Counted from the first letter of the stretch, positions 25,297 through 34,439 are shown. The stretch: 37,735 nt of DNA from Lysobacterales bacterium (GCA_021648125.1 JAKITK010000029.1:1-37735), one strand, 5' to 3'. Notes: generated by a model not told the origin, from the letters alone. Program-made: numbers and translations.

Positions 25297-25380
25297 GTCT
25301 TAAGTTTAGCACCACCCTTGTATATATATGCACTGAGAAGTAAAGCAAAGGACACAATCAACACTCCATGGCTTTCCACG

Positions 25381-25412
25381 ACTTGTCTTCCCTGCCTCAG
25401 AGCCGGGATATC
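25381..25412. repeat. Dispersed 32 bp repeat, copy 2
   Basis: Matches 10528-10559 at 29 of 32 bases and lies in the gap between the binding-protein gene and the permease gene of the peptide transporter. The remainder of this 133 base gap has no gene. Family unknown. Confidence 0.7.
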
Positions 25413-25429
25413 AGTGGGAACCGCGAAGG

Positions 25430-27238
25430 CTACGGTGATTCCGGCTTGTTTCCAGCCGTATTAAGCGTAGCAAAGCGTAGGAAATATCCTCCGGTAAAAG
25501 CACGGTCGGGAATAACATTAGCGCGTTTGTTCCAGATAAAAATTCGCGTGCGTGCCAAGCCTGAAATAGTCACACAAGCGTCGGTAACGATTTGATTAAG
25601 CTGTGCTAGGGTGGTAGTTCGCTCTGGTGATTGCGGCATATACCGAGCTTTGCGAAACAGGCGATCATATTCTGGGTTATTAAAGTTGGCATTATTTGAT
25701 CCCGGTGTGCGATTGGGGCCGTAATACAGTTGTAAAGTATCGCTGGCATCTGGATAATCCATTTCCCAGCCGGAGGGAATAGTGTTGAGATTGTTTTCAT
25801 GCAATGCGCGTAGAAAGTCACCAAAATTTGCGAACTTTCGTGCTTGGATTTTTTCTGCAGGATAACCTATCTCGATTAGAAATCCGCGAAACTGTTCAAA
25901 CATCTGATTTTGAGTAACTGATACCGAATATCCGTAAGTAAGCATAGGCAGATTATCTGCATTCCAACCATGCTGGCGTAATAACTCGCGGGCACCGCTA
26001 GGGTCATGGCGAATAGATTCAGGAGAAAATTCCGGATCAAATTCGTAGACTATGGGTGGGATTATTCCGGCAAAAACCTGACCTGATCCCTGTGAAAATA
26101 TTTGGTTGCGGGCTTTCCAATTGTAGCTTTTACGAATCGCACAGCGCAACGCAAGATTTGCCTGGTTTCGCTCAGGGTCGGTGCTATAGCCGATGTTAGC
26201 ATCATCCATATTGAAATTAATGCGTACAAAGCCGGCTTCTCGGGCAGCAAGAAGCTCGTACTTTTCAGTTAATGCCGGCTTTAGTTTAAATCTTGTATTG
26301 GCTTCACTATCAGTTGTAAGTATCTGCGTTAATAAAGTAGCGGGTGCTAGTATGCTGTCAACAGCATCGCTTTCAAGCGCGTTCCAGCGAGCAACATCAT
26401 CTTTGATAAACAACAGCTCAATACGATCTGACAAGGGTAGTTTTTGGCCGTTATTCGATGCTAGTCTTGGGTGGTTTTCCTGGATTCCGCCTTCGGACTC
26501 TAGGGAAAAGAAATCTTCTCTGTAATTTTTGTTACGCACCAATACAGCTTGGCTGGTGTTAAATGATGCCAGTTGAAACGGGCCGCTACCAACCGGGCGA
26601 CTGGAAAATTCGCGCCCCCATTTGCTGATGGCCTCTACCGGCACAATCGCGGCAAAGCCCTGCGCCAATGAGTGAGTAAAATAAGGATTGGCATGATTAA
26701 GAGTAATTTTAATGGCGTATCTGCTGGGGGCTTGCAGGCCACTAACTGGCAAGCGGTAATCGGCACCAGCCTCTGACCAGGCTTTTAAGCCAGCGATGTT
26801 ATCTACCCATAACCAAGCACCTTGAGCGCGTGTTTGTGGGTCAAGTTGGCGTTTAATGCTATAGATGAAGTCTGCAGCAGTAACTTCACGACCACTGCCA
26901 TTGATAAATACTGGGTCATCCTGGAAATAAGTGCCTGCTTGAATTTGGATGGTGTATTCAAGTCCATCAGTGCTGATTTGCGGCAACGATGTGGCGAGGT
27001 TTGGAACTAACTCATAAGGACGCGCAAGATATTTATACCGGTAGAGGGTATCGTAGAGGTTAACCGCCAGAAATTTAGCACTGACTGTGGCGGCATGTGC
27101 AGGGTCAAGGCTGATGGGAGAATCCTCAAGCGCATGCCTGAAGACTACTTCCGTGGTAGCCTCTGAATCAGCGTTTTTGTCACACCCCCATAACAATGAA
27201 GTGCCCAACACAATTAGACACAATGTTCTTGGCAGCAT
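25430..27238 (-). CDS. Peptide ABC transporter substrate-binding lipoprotein (family 5)
   Basis: From ATG at 27238 this is a 602-residue extracytoplasmic solute-binding protein. The signal peptide ends LLWGC (lipidated C19), so the protein is membrane-anchored in the periplasm. The family 5 pattern SPISLDPAHAATVSAKFLAVNLYDTLYRY follows, and PNLATSLPQISTDGLEYTI near residue 90 is also typical. The protein is longer than the usual ~530 residues. The start is preferred over one nine codons upstream because GGGAG lies eight bases before it. It would deliver peptides to the permeases encoded downstream. Confidence 0.92.
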   Translation of the reverse strand: MLPRTLCLIVLGTSLLWGCDKNADSEATTEVVFRHALEDSPISLDPAHAATVSAKFLAVNLYDTLYRYKYLARPYELVPNLATSLPQISTDGLEYTIQIQAGTYFQDDPVFINGSGREVTAADFIYSIKRQLDPQTRAQGAWLWVDNIAGLKAWSEAGADYRLPVSGLQAPSRYAIKITLNHANPYFTHSLAQGFAAIVPVEAISKWGREFSSRPVGSGPFQLASFNTSQAVLVRNKNYREDFFSLESEGGIQENHPRLASNNGQKLPLSDRIELLFIKDDVARWNALESDAVDSILAPATLLTQILTTDSEANTRFKLKPALTEKYELLAAREAGFVRINFNMDDANIGYSTDPERNQANLALRCAIRKSYNWKARNQIFSQGSGQVFAGIIPPIVYEFDPEFSPESIRHDPSGARELLRQHGWNADNLPMLTYGYSVSVTQNQMFEQFRGFLIEIGYPAEKIQARKFANFGDFLRALHENNLNTIPSGWEMDYPDASDTLQLYYGPNRTPGSNNANFNNPEYDRLFRKARYMPQSPERTTTLAQLNQIVTDACVTISGLARTRIFIWNKRANVIPDRAFTGGYFLRFATLNTAGNKPESP

Positions 27239-27264
27239 GCAGATATCTCCCATAGTTAACCGCA

Positions 27265-27293
27265 AGAATATAAAAGCGTACTCTTTCTGGCAA
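27265..27293 (-). promoter_or_regulatory. Sigma70-type promoter of the peptide-transporter operon
   Basis: On the minus strand TTGCCA (27288-27293) and TATTCT (27265-27270) are separated by exactly 17 bases. The -10 box ends 26 bases before the start codon of the binding-protein gene. Matches to consensus are 5/6 and 4/6. Confidence 0.5.
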
Positions 27294-27437
27294 TCAGGTG
27301 CAACTACTCAGCTATCTCCCGATCCCCAGATAACGACTCTAGAGCTTGTTCGATATAGCGTAAACCCGCTGGCGTTGTTCAAGAGTTTGTTAATGCGAAT
27401 TTTTTTAGCTTGAATAAATCAACAGTGTCCAGATGAT

Positions 27438-28166
27438 TTAATCTTCCAAAAAGGCTTCATAATCCAGCGCCGGAGGATCACCGTTATAAATTTTAAACTC
27501 GCGATTTTGCAACCAGACATCACGAATAAAAACATAAGGGTCATTGCTGGATTCAATCAATTCTTCCTGGTCCATCAAACGGATGCGAACATGTAGTTTA
27601 TCCAAAACCCAAGGCGACCAGGTGCTTTTTTCTGCTGCCAGATAGGTAACCGGATCGAGGTATCTGTTCCCAAGTCGCCCGAAACCATCTCGAACGGTTG
27701 ATGGCCCAAAAAACGGCAACACAAAATAACGGCTATTATCCCAGCCCCACACGGCCAGTGTTTGACCTAAATCTTCATCGTGTAATGGGATTTCGGCGTT
27801 ACTGGCGACATCAAAGATACCAAAAATACCGACCGTACTATTGAATATAAAGCGCTCGGTGCTGATTAATGCCTTACGAAACTCGCCTTGCAGGAGGAGA
27901 TTAAAAATGGTGTTAGGGTAGGCCAGATTGTTAAGAAAATTACCTAATCCTTTGCGAACGGGTTCAGGGGTGATTTTTCGATAACCGCTTGCCACCGGTT
28001 TGAGTAGGGCTTTGTCAAAACCTGTATTGAATTTGTGCATTGAACGGTTATAGTTTTCCCAAGGGTCATTCTCAGAGTCAGATATTGGCCCGCTTGTGGC
28101 ACATGCACTAAGCAAAAATACGCATAACAGGATGCTCAGGAATTTATAGATTGATTTAGTTTTCAT
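27438..28166 (-). CDS. mlaA: MlaA outer-membrane lipoprotein
   Basis: A 242-residue protein with lipoprotein signal LLSAC (C22) and the MlaA core: DPWENYNRSMHKFNTGFDK, then the hydrophobic ISTERFIFNSTVGIFGIFDVA helix and the FVLPFFGPST segment. MlaA forms a ring in the inner leaflet of the outer membrane, through which mislocalised phospholipids leave the outer leaflet for MlaC. It overlaps mlaB by 11 bases, so here it belongs to the mla operon, unlike in E. coli where it is separate. The acidic tail is of ordinary length. Confidence 0.95.
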   Translation of the reverse strand: MKTKSIYKFLSILLCVFLLSACATSGPISDSENDPWENYNRSMHKFNTGFDKALLKPVASGYRKITPEPVRKGLGNFLNNLAYPNTIFNLLLQGEFRKALISTERFIFNSTVGIFGIFDVASNAEIPLHDEDLGQTLAVWGWDNSRYFVLPFFGPSTVRDGFGRLGNRYLDPVTYLAAEKSTWSPWVLDKLHVRIRLMDQEELIESSNDPYVFIRDVWLQNREFKIYNGDPPALDYEAFLED

Positions 28167-28482
28167 CGGGGCAGCAAACCATATTTAATACAAATGTAGC
28201 ACCACAAAGTGATGCAAGTTTCAAAAGTTTATCGGGTACATTGCAATAGCAAAAGCGGTGATCATGGGCCACCGCCCAGCTTTGCCATTCCAACAATAAG
28301 GCCAAGCCTGAGCTATCCACTCTGTTAACCTCTTTCAGGTCAATCAACTCGGGCAGTGCGGTCAGCTTTGCCAACGGCAGACTTTTCTGGTAGGTCGCTT
28401 TCACGGTGCTCAGGGTTAAATCGCCTTGCAAGTTGATCTTGCCATCGCGTATTTCGAAACTGGGGTTTGATTTATTTTCCAT
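28156..28482 (-). CDS. mlaB: MlaB, STAS-domain subunit of the Mla ABC complex
   Basis: A 108-residue STAS domain. The motif VDSSGLALLLEWQ at about 55-67 is the conserved STAS loop/helix that binds the ATPase MlaF. MlaB regulates and stabilises the MlaFE complex on the cytoplasmic face. It sits between mlaC and mlaA with tight spacing. Confidence 0.92.
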   Translation of the reverse strand: MENKSNPSFEIRDGKINLQGDLTLSTVKATYQKSLPLAKLTALPELIDLKEVNRVDSSGLALLLEWQSWAVAHDHRFCYCNVPDKLLKLASLCGATFVLNMVCCPDEN

Positions 28483-28495
28483 ACGATTTCGTTGC

Positions 28496-29110
28496 TTAGT
28501 CTTTCAGTTTAACGCTACCAGAACGCAGATTTTCAATCACAGCGTCAATGCCATCGGCCTGAACCATGGGGCCAATCTGGTTACGATAGGTGATGATATA
28601 GGAAATGCCTTCCGCTGTGACATCGAACATTTTCCACATATCTCCGACCTTATGAAATGAATACTCCACCGGTACCCACTGATTATTTGCGAGCGCGATT
28701 CGTGCGCGTACACGGGTTAACTTTTCTGTGTTTTTGCCACGCAATTTCAGAACTTCCAGCTGGTCTTTGCTTTTAAAACCCAGCATACTACTGGCATAGC
28801 GTTCAACCAGCAGGTCCTGCATGGCGCTAGCAAACAGTTGAATTTTATCTGCTGGAACACCGCGCCCGTGGCGGCCAAGGATTAATCTTGCCGCGTAGAC
28901 ATCATCAAACCACGGCATCAGTACATCATCTACCAGTTGTATGAGCTTTTCTGGGTTAGCCTCATAATCAGCCCGGTTGGCATTAATTTTCGTCAGCACC
29001 TCATGCGCGCTTTGCTGAATTATTTCTCGTGGTTCCATGGCTTGTGTCTGCAGGCTGAAACTCAGCAGCAGGAAAATCAGGGTAGCTTTAATTAGGGGTA
29101 ATCTCATCAT
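28496..29110 (-). CDS. mlaC: MlaC periplasmic phospholipid shuttle
   Basis: A 204-residue protein with a cleavable signal peptide (LIFLLLSFSLQTQA, residues ~11-24). The mature MlaC pattern follows: EYANPEKLIQLV-like helix ADYEANPEKLIQLVDDVLMP, AARLILGRHGR, and the C-terminal beta segment WKMFDVTAEGISYIITYRNQ. It carries phospholipid between MlaA and the inner-membrane complex. It lies two bases from mlaD. Confidence 0.94.
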   Translation of the reverse strand: MMRLPLIKATLIFLLLSFSLQTQAMEPREIIQQSAHEVLTKINANRADYEANPEKLIQLVDDVLMPWFDDVYAARLILGRHGRGVPADKIQLFASAMQDLLVERYASSMLGFKSKDQLEVLKLRGKNTEKLTRVRARIALANNQWVPVEYSFHKVGDMWKMFDVTAEGISYIITYRNQIGPMVQADGIDAVIENLRSGSVKLKD

Positions 29111-29112
29111 TA

Positions 29113-29577
29113 TTAACCTTTGTTATCAACACTAAACAAGTATTTCGCAATCAGTTGTTCGATACCGATAGCGGATTGAGTAATGGTAATTTCATCACCA
29201 TCGCTTAAAACTTCGAGTGCACCACCGGGTTCAAGGCCGACATACTTATCGCCAAGAATTCCGGTAGTAAGAATAGCGGCGCTGGTATCTGTTGGGATTT
29301 GATCAAACTTGCTGTTGATATCCATTATCACCAAGGCTTCAAAAGTAACCGGGTCGAGTTTAATTTTTCTGACGGCACCAATAGTGACGCCGCCAATCGT
29401 CACCGGGGCACGCGACTTCAGTTCGCCGACATTTAAAAACCGCATGCTCAGGCTGTAGTGTTCTTTACCCAACTTACTGCCCAAGTCGGTGGCAGTGGAT
29501 GCGAGGAACATCAGGGCAATGACGCCCAGTAGCAGGAACAGGCCTGCCATGATTTCTATTGAATATCGTGATCTCAT
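29113..29577 (-). CDS. mlaD: MlaD, MCE-domain subunit
   Basis: A 154-residue protein with a single N-terminal membrane anchor (residues ~9-27) and one MCE domain: FLNVGELKSRAPVTIGGVTI, then GILGDKYVGLEPGG. Six copies form the periplasmic ring of the Mla complex that takes phospholipid from MlaC. Length is typical of the short MlaD form. Confidence 0.95.
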   Translation of the reverse strand: MRSRYSIEIMAGLFLLLGVIALMFLASTATDLGSKLGKEHYSLSMRFLNVGELKSRAPVTIGGVTIGAVRKIKLDPVTFEALVIMDINSKFDQIPTDTSAAILTTGILGDKYVGLEPGGALEVLSDGDEITITQSAIGIEQLIAKYLFSVDNKG

Positions 29578-29590
29578 TGTCTTGCTTCTC

Positions 29591-30367
29591 TTAAGTCCAA
29601 GTCATTAAAACGGTAATTAAAAAATCAACTATCAGCACTACCACAGCGCTGACAACAACAGTTTGAGTGGTCGCCCGGCCAATGCCATCGCCGGTGGGGG
29701 TGGTGAAATAACCAGAAAACACCGCAATAAAGCTGGCGATGATGCCAAAGGCCAAGCTTTTCCAGAAACTCATCATAAAGTCACTTTGGAAGCCAACATT
29801 TGAAACCATATTACCCCAAAATATACCGCTGTCGACACCCATAATATTGATGGCATAAGTTGCACCGCCGGCAAGCGCAAGCAGTGTGAACAGCATAGAC
29901 AGTAGTGGCAGGCTGATTACTCCGGCAATAAAACGCGGAACAACTACCCGTTTCACAGGGTCTATTGCCATTAATTCCATCGCAGATAATTGCTCGGTGG
30001 CTTTCATCAAGCCAATTTCTGCGGCAATGGAGGTACCAGCCCGGCCTGAAAACAGCAGTGCGGTCAGTACCGGCCCCAACTCCCTGAATAACGACAGTGC
30101 CAGTACGACTCCTACTGAGTCGGTAGCACCAAATTTGCTTAGTTCAACATAGCTCTGCAGCGTGAGCACCATGCCAACAAAAAAGCCGCAAACCATGATG
30201 ATTACCAGCGAGCGGGCGCCGATAAAATAGACTTGCGCTAGAATCGCCCGGAACATTTTAGCATCGGGTCGGAATGCCGCCAGAATTTGTCCAAAGAACA
30301 ACACGCTGCGACCAAGGGTTGCCAATGGTTTGGTAATTGCATCCATATTTGAATTCGTTTTAGACAT
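29591..30367 (-). CDS. mlaE: MlaE inner-membrane permease
   Basis: A 258-residue integral membrane protein of the MlaE/YrbE family, with about five spans. Conserved stretches include GRAGTSIAAEIGLMKATEQL and the MAIDPVKRVVVPR coupling loop that follows it. It forms the membrane core with MlaF, MlaB and the MlaD ring. Spacing to mlaF is seven bases, within the operon. Confidence 0.95.
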   Translation of the reverse strand: MSKTNSNMDAITKPLATLGRSVLFFGQILAAFRPDAKMFRAILAQVYFIGARSLVIIMVCGFFVGMVLTLQSYVELSKFGATDSVGVVLALSLFRELGPVLTALLFSGRAGTSIAAEIGLMKATEQLSAMELMAIDPVKRVVVPRFIAGVISLPLLSMLFTLLALAGGATYAINIMGVDSGIFWGNMVSNVGFQSDFMMSFWKSLAFGIIASFIAVFSGYFTTPTGDGIGRATTQTVVVSAVVVLIVDFLITVLMTWT

Positions 30368-30374
30368 AGCAGCC

Positions 30375-31169
30375 TTAGCCTAACAGGTCTTGGTGGAGGT
30401 CGCTGGCGGGGTAATGGAAGGGCACCGGCCCATCAATTTCACCGTTCAGGAACTGCACAACTCGTGGGTCGGTATTCTCTCGTAGTTGTTCAGGTGTTCC
30501 CTGACCAACAATACTTTGGCTGGCGATTATGTAGGCATAATCTGCTAGCTCCATCATATCTTCAACACTGTGGGTAATTACCACGCTGGTCATTCCCATG
30601 GCATCGTTGGTATCCCGAATAAGACGCAGAATCGTGGATGCACCAATAGGATCGAGCCCGGCCAGCGGTTCGTCATAAAGCATAAGTGATGGATCCAATA
30701 CCGAGGCTCTAGCTAATGCCACTCTTCTGGCCATGCCGCCGGAGAGTTCCGATGGCATTAGGTCAACAGCACCACGCAGACCAACCGCTTCTAGTTTAAT
30801 TAAAACCAGTCGCCGAATCAGCGCTTCAGGCAAGTTGCTGTGTTCGCGTACCGGTACCGCAACATTCTCGAACACATCAAGATCAGTGAATAAAGCACCG
30901 TTTTGTAACAAAACACCGATATTACGGCGCATTTTGTAGAGGTTTTTATGACTCATGCTGGAAACGCACATGCCATCAACTTCCACAGTTCCTTTTGTGG
31001 GTGATAATTGACCGGTAATTAAGCGTAAAACGGTGGTTTTACCCACGCCCGATGGCCCCATAATAGCAACTACCGAACCTCGCGGAATGCTGAGGTTAAT
31101 ATCCTTGAGAATCACCTTTTCACCCCAGGCAAAGGAGAGATTGGCGAGTTTGATCAGGTCATCTGGCAT
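30375..31169 (-). CDS. mlaF: MlaF ATP-binding protein
   Basis: A 264-residue ABC ATPase with Walker A GPSGVGKT at 38-45, signature LSGGMARRV at 142-150 and Walker B LMLYDEP at 162-168. It is the first gene of mlaFEDCBA and powers phospholipid transport across the envelope. The C-terminal tail (residues ~235-264) is the part that swaps between ATPase subunits in this family. The gene lies divergent from proA, with a palindrome between them. Confidence 0.95.
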   Translation of the reverse strand: MPDDLIKLANLSFAWGEKVILKDINLSIPRGSVVAIMGPSGVGKTTVLRLITGQLSPTKGTVEVDGMCVSSMSHKNLYKMRRNIGVLLQNGALFTDLDVFENVAVPVREHSNLPEALIRRLVLIKLEAVGLRGAVDLMPSELSGGMARRVALARASVLDPSLMLYDEPLAGLDPIGASTILRLIRDTNDAMGMTSVVITHSVEDMMELADYAYIIASQSIVGQGTPEQLRENTDPRVVQFLNGEIDGPVPFHYPASDLHQDLLG

Positions 31170-31299
31170 GGTTTTATAGTCATTCTGGTACTTATGTTTT
31201 TCGCGTTACGCGTTTGATTTAAGTGATTATGTTGAAAAGCTTAGTCTATAGATCCATTCCAATGGCAAAACCATACAATAATAAGTTATGATTTTACCC

Positions 31300-31323
31300 T
31301 GAGCAGATGACTTCATCTGCTCA
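31300..31323. promoter_or_regulatory. 11 bp perfect palindrome between mlaF and proA
   Basis: TGAGCAGATGA and TCATCTGCTCA are exact reverse complements with a two-base centre. It lies in the divergent 264-base intergenic region, 131 bases from mlaF and 111 from proA, and has no T-tract. An operator is more likely than a terminator, since both genes are read away from it. The rest of the region contains a direct repeat TTAGATAAC at 31358-31378 and no gene. Confidence 0.55.
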
Positions 31324-31433
31324 ATCAAGTGTTCGAAGCAATGTTATGGTTGGTCGATTAGATAACTAATTAGATAACCATTTTCCTTGTAAGTGATATT
31401 TTACCGTAAATTCAGGCAGACAGAAAATATAAT

Positions 31434-32621
31434 ATGAATAGTGTGACTAAGAACCAAACATTATCTTCCCTGGCGCAACTGATTACACAGAACAGAGCGC
31501 AAATACTCGCCGCCAACCAAAGAGATTTGGCAGGGTGTGCAGCAATGGATCCCTCCTTATCTGATCGTTTGAAGGTGGATTCTGCCAAGGTTGATGCCAT
31601 GCTTGCTGCGATTGAGAAAGTCATTCTTCTCGAAGACCCGGAAGGTCGGGTGTTGTATCAGCATCAGCGCGAAGACGGCTTGTTGATCGAAAATCGCAGT
31701 GTACCTTTCGGCACAATTTTAATTATTTATGAATCGCGGCCGGATGTAACCATTGAGGCTGCGGTGACGGCTTTTAAGGCCGGCAACCAGATTTTGCTCA
31801 AGGGCGGGAAAGAATCATTACATACGAATTTAGTGCTGGTCGGGCTTTGGCATCAGGCGCTGGCGGACAACGGTGTGGATACAAGCTTTGTGCAATATCT
31901 GCAGATGGACCGCAGCCAGACTCAGGCGCTGATCTGTGATAACACCCACAATATTGATCTGATCATTCCCCGAGGTGGTGAAAAACTGATTGAATTTGTG
32001 CAAAAAAACACCTCGGTTCCTGCCTTGATCAGTGGCCGGGGTAATAATTTCCTCTATATTGATAAGACTTGTGACTTTGCTATGGCTAGCAGGGTTGCAG
32101 TAGATGGCAAACAACGGCTGAGTGTTTGCAATGCGCTGGATAAAATTCTACTGCATCTTGATCTACCGAATTTACCGGAAAAGTTACATGAGCTGGTACA
32201 ACAGCTGACTGATTTGGGGCTGAGTGTCTTCGGGGATAAGGAAGTCTGCGCTCTCAACCGGAATGTGTTGGCGATGCCGTCTGATGAAATGTGGTCTGAA
32301 GAATTTCTCTCAGAAAAAATATTAATTGGCCTGGTTGTGAACAGTAGTAGAGCAATTAACATGATTAACCAATTCTCTGGTGGCCATTCAGCAGTGATTG
32401 TTAGTGATAATCGAGCGCTGGCAGTGGATTTCCAGCAGCAGGTAGATTGCGCCGCTGTTTATCATAATGCTTCGAGTCGTTTCACTGATGGCGGTGAATT
32501 TGGACTGGGTGCGGAAATTGCTATATCTACCCAGAAACTGCATTTTCGCGGGCCTGTTGGCTTGGGTGAGTTGGTGACTAATAAATGGTTTATAGATGGC
32601 CAAGGGCAGATCCGTGAATAA
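31434..32621 (+). CDS. proA: Gamma-glutamyl phosphate reductase, Bacteroidota-like form
   Basis: A 395-residue aldehyde dehydrogenase-fold protein that reduces gamma-glutamyl phosphate to glutamate semialdehyde in proline synthesis. Catalytic C232 is in SVCNA; the NADPH-binding FGTILIIYESRPDVTIEAA and LLKGGKESLHTN are present. It is shorter than the ~417 residues of enterobacterial ProA, and the stretches RPDVTIEAAV, SGRGNNFLYI and CNALDKIL are those I associate with Bacteroidota ProA. It overlaps proB, with gene order A-B rather than the usual B-A. Probably acquired by transfer; a search would settle it. Confidence 0.92.
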   Translation: MNSVTKNQTLSSLAQLITQNRAQILAANQRDLAGCAAMDPSLSDRLKVDSAKVDAMLAAIEKVILLEDPEGRVLYQHQREDGLLIENRSVPFGTILIIYESRPDVTIEAAVTAFKAGNQILLKGGKESLHTNLVLVGLWHQALADNGVDTSFVQYLQMDRSQTQALICDNTHNIDLIIPRGGEKLIEFVQKNTSVPALISGRGNNFLYIDKTCDFAMASRVAVDGKQRLSVCNALDKILLHLDLPNLPEKLHELVQQLTDLGLSVFGDKEVCALNRNVLAMPSDEMWSEEFLSEKILIGLVVNSSRAINMINQFSGGHSAVIVSDNRALAVDFQQQVDCAAVYHNASSRFTDGGEFGLGAEIAISTQKLHFRGPVGLGELVTNKWFIDGQGQIRE

Positions 32622-33399
32622 TTCTCAAGATCACAAAGCGAAACAAAGATTAGTAATTAAACTGGGCTCTTCCACCTTAACTGCGGGCACAGAGCGTATC
32701 TCCCGGGGCAAGATAGAAGATATTTCTCGACAAATTGTCAGCCTGCAGGAGGATTACGAAATTATTCTGGTGTCTTCCGGAGCAATCGCGGCTGCGCGTC
32801 ATAATATTGCAGTTAATCATTGGCAAATGCTCGAATCCAAGCAGGCAATGGCAGCTATAGGACAACCTTTGCTGCTGCATATTTATCAGGAGGTTTTCCG
32901 CGATTTTGATATCCGTAGTGCTCAGTGTTTACTGACCTACCGTGATTTTTCTAATCCAATTGCGGAAGAAAATACCCGTAATACCCTCAATGACCTGCTT
33001 GCACATGGTTATTTGCCAATTGTGAATGAAAATGACACGGTAGCGACCGAGGAAATTGAATTTGGTGATAACGATAAGCTATCTGCCTATGTTGCTGGCT
33101 TGTTACAAGCTGATATTCTAATGTTGGCTTCTGATATTGATGGTTTATTTACCGCTAATCCCCACGAAAATCCAGATGCTGAGTTTATCAGTGAGGTCTC
33201 TGATCTCGTTGTTGCCCGGGAAATGATTGATGAGCGTGATTCCGATATTGGTACCGGCGGCATGACCTCTAAACTACAGGCTGCAGAAATCTGTCAGCAA
33301 GCAGGTATCGAAATGTGGATTGTAAATGGTGGTAGGGCTGATTTTATTACAGATTCCATAAGCGGTGCGCGGCGTTGTACCAAGTTTAAGTTCGCCTAA
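32596..33399 (+). CDS. proB: Glutamate 5-kinase without PUA domain, Bacteroidota-like
   Basis: A 267-residue amino-acid kinase. The ATP/glutamate-binding landmarks are VIKLGSSTLTAG, ISRGKIEDISRQIVSLQEDY, VSSGAIAAARH, NENDTVATEE and FGDNDKLSA. The C-terminal PUA domain of the ~367-residue E. coli enzyme is missing; such short ProB forms are usual in Bacteroidota. It overlaps the end of proA. The start at 32596 (ATG) or a GTG at 32614 with AGGG seven bases before it are both possible. It phosphorylates glutamate in the first step of proline synthesis. Confidence 0.92.
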   Translation: MAKGRSVNNSQDHKAKQRLVIKLGSSTLTAGTERISRGKIEDISRQIVSLQEDYEIILVSSGAIAAARHNIAVNHWQMLESKQAMAAIGQPLLLHIYQEVFRDFDIRSAQCLLTYRDFSNPIAEENTRNTLNDLLAHGYLPIVNENDTVATEEIEFGDNDKLSAYVAGLLQADILMLASDIDGLFTANPHENPDAEFISEVSDLVVAREMIDERDSDIGTGGMTSKLQAAEICQQAGIEMWIVNGGRADFITDSISGARRCTKFKFA

Positions 33400-33428
33400 G
33401 AAAAAGGCCGCCAGCAGAGTGACGGCCT
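33399..33428 (-). terminator. Intrinsic terminator downstream of the DUF6515 gene
   Basis: On the minus strand AGGCCG (from 33428) pairs with CGGCCT (to 33405) around a 12-base loop and is followed by TTTTTCTT. It lies between the convergent proB and DUF6515 genes and is oriented for the latter; on the plus strand there is no T-tract after the stem. Confidence 0.75.
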
Positions 33429-33449
33429 GGGTTCAGTTTGCTAAGGTGT

Positions 33450-34439
33450 TTACTCAGCAGCTTCCATCTCTACGACTTGGTACATATCCTTGCCGTTTTG
33501 TGAGAATGGTTTGAAATAAGTGTAGTTGTATACCACATACTTCTCACCACCAATCTCTTCTTCTTCGCCACCTTCTGGAATATTGGTTATAACTGCGCCA
33601 TCTGGAGCGTCTACAACTCGGTATTTACCATTTTCTTTAACATAAAAGGCACCGCCGAAATACATATAAGCTTTACCATCCAAGGTGATGTTTTCCACAC
33701 CCTCTGGCAGGCTGTTAACCACGATATTGGTTGGCGGGTTTACCACTGTATATCCACCAGAGCTTTGCGTGTAGTAGACCCCATTATCGTAATGATACTG
33801 TTGGTTATTTACAGAAACTATTATTGCGGTAACAGCCATGGTGGCAACAAAGAAACCAAAAGGATGCCAATATGAGCCATAGTGATATGGTCTATAAGCA
33901 TGGTGACGATAAGGGTAGTAACCGCGATGGCCGTTGTAATAACGGTTAGAATGCCCACCGTTCACCCTAACATTTTTGTTTATCCGAACATTTCTGCTGT
34001 TGTCTATATTTACATTTACATTTTTATTCCCGCCCTTCACATTAACCTTATTGCCAACTTTATTGCCAGAGTTCTTGATGGATTTATCACCACCCTTTAC
34101 TCTTAGGTTTTTGCTATCAACTCTTCCGCCACCTTTAGCTCGCACCTGGTTGCCTGAGTTTTTAGGGCGTGATTTTACAGCACTGGAGGGTCGTTTTTGT
34201 GATGTATATGATGGGCGCTTTGTAGTTTTCGGCCTACTGTAGTTTTGTGATTTCGGGCGTGTCGAAGAGCGTCTGGAGCCACCATTTATTGAACGGTTGT
34301 TAGCGCCTCGACTAAATTGACCCCCACCCCCAGCTTTTTTCATTCCGCCGCCATGCTTCATCCGCTGCGCCTGCAGATCCCCAACAGATAAAAAGGACAG
34401 TAAAACAATTGAAAATACTATACAGCTAAATTTTTTCAT
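33450..34439 (-). CDS. DUF6515-family secreted protein
   Basis: A 329-residue exported protein. The signal peptide covers about residues 1-24 (cleavage after LQA). Residues ~25-160 are low complexity: Gly/Lys/Arg/Asn rich with VKGGNK-type repeats. A His/Tyr-rich patch follows (RYYNGHRGYYPYRHHAYRPY), then a hydrophobic segment (residues ~196-210), then a repeated beta unit built on YYDNGVYYT, YMYFGGAFYV and YVVYNYTYF, as in DUF6515 proteins. The function is unknown. It follows a DUF2092 gene by 12 bases, and the two probably form an operon. A terminator lies downstream. Confidence 0.8.
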   Translation of the reverse strand: MKKFSCIVFSIVLLSFLSVGDLQAQRMKHGGGMKKAGGGGQFSRGANNRSINGGSRRSSTRPKSQNYSRPKTTKRPSYTSQKRPSSAVKSRPKNSGNQVRAKGGGRVDSKNLRVKGGDKSIKNSGNKVGNKVNVKGGNKNVNVNIDNSRNVRINKNVRVNGGHSNRYYNGHRGYYPYRHHAYRPYHYGSYWHPFGFFVATMAVTAIIVSVNNQQYHYDNGVYYTQSSGGYTVVNPPTNIVVNSLPEGVENITLDGKAYMYFGGAFYVKENGKYRVVDAPDGAVITNIPEGGEEEEIGGEKYVVYNYTYFKPFSQNGKDMYQVVEMEAAE

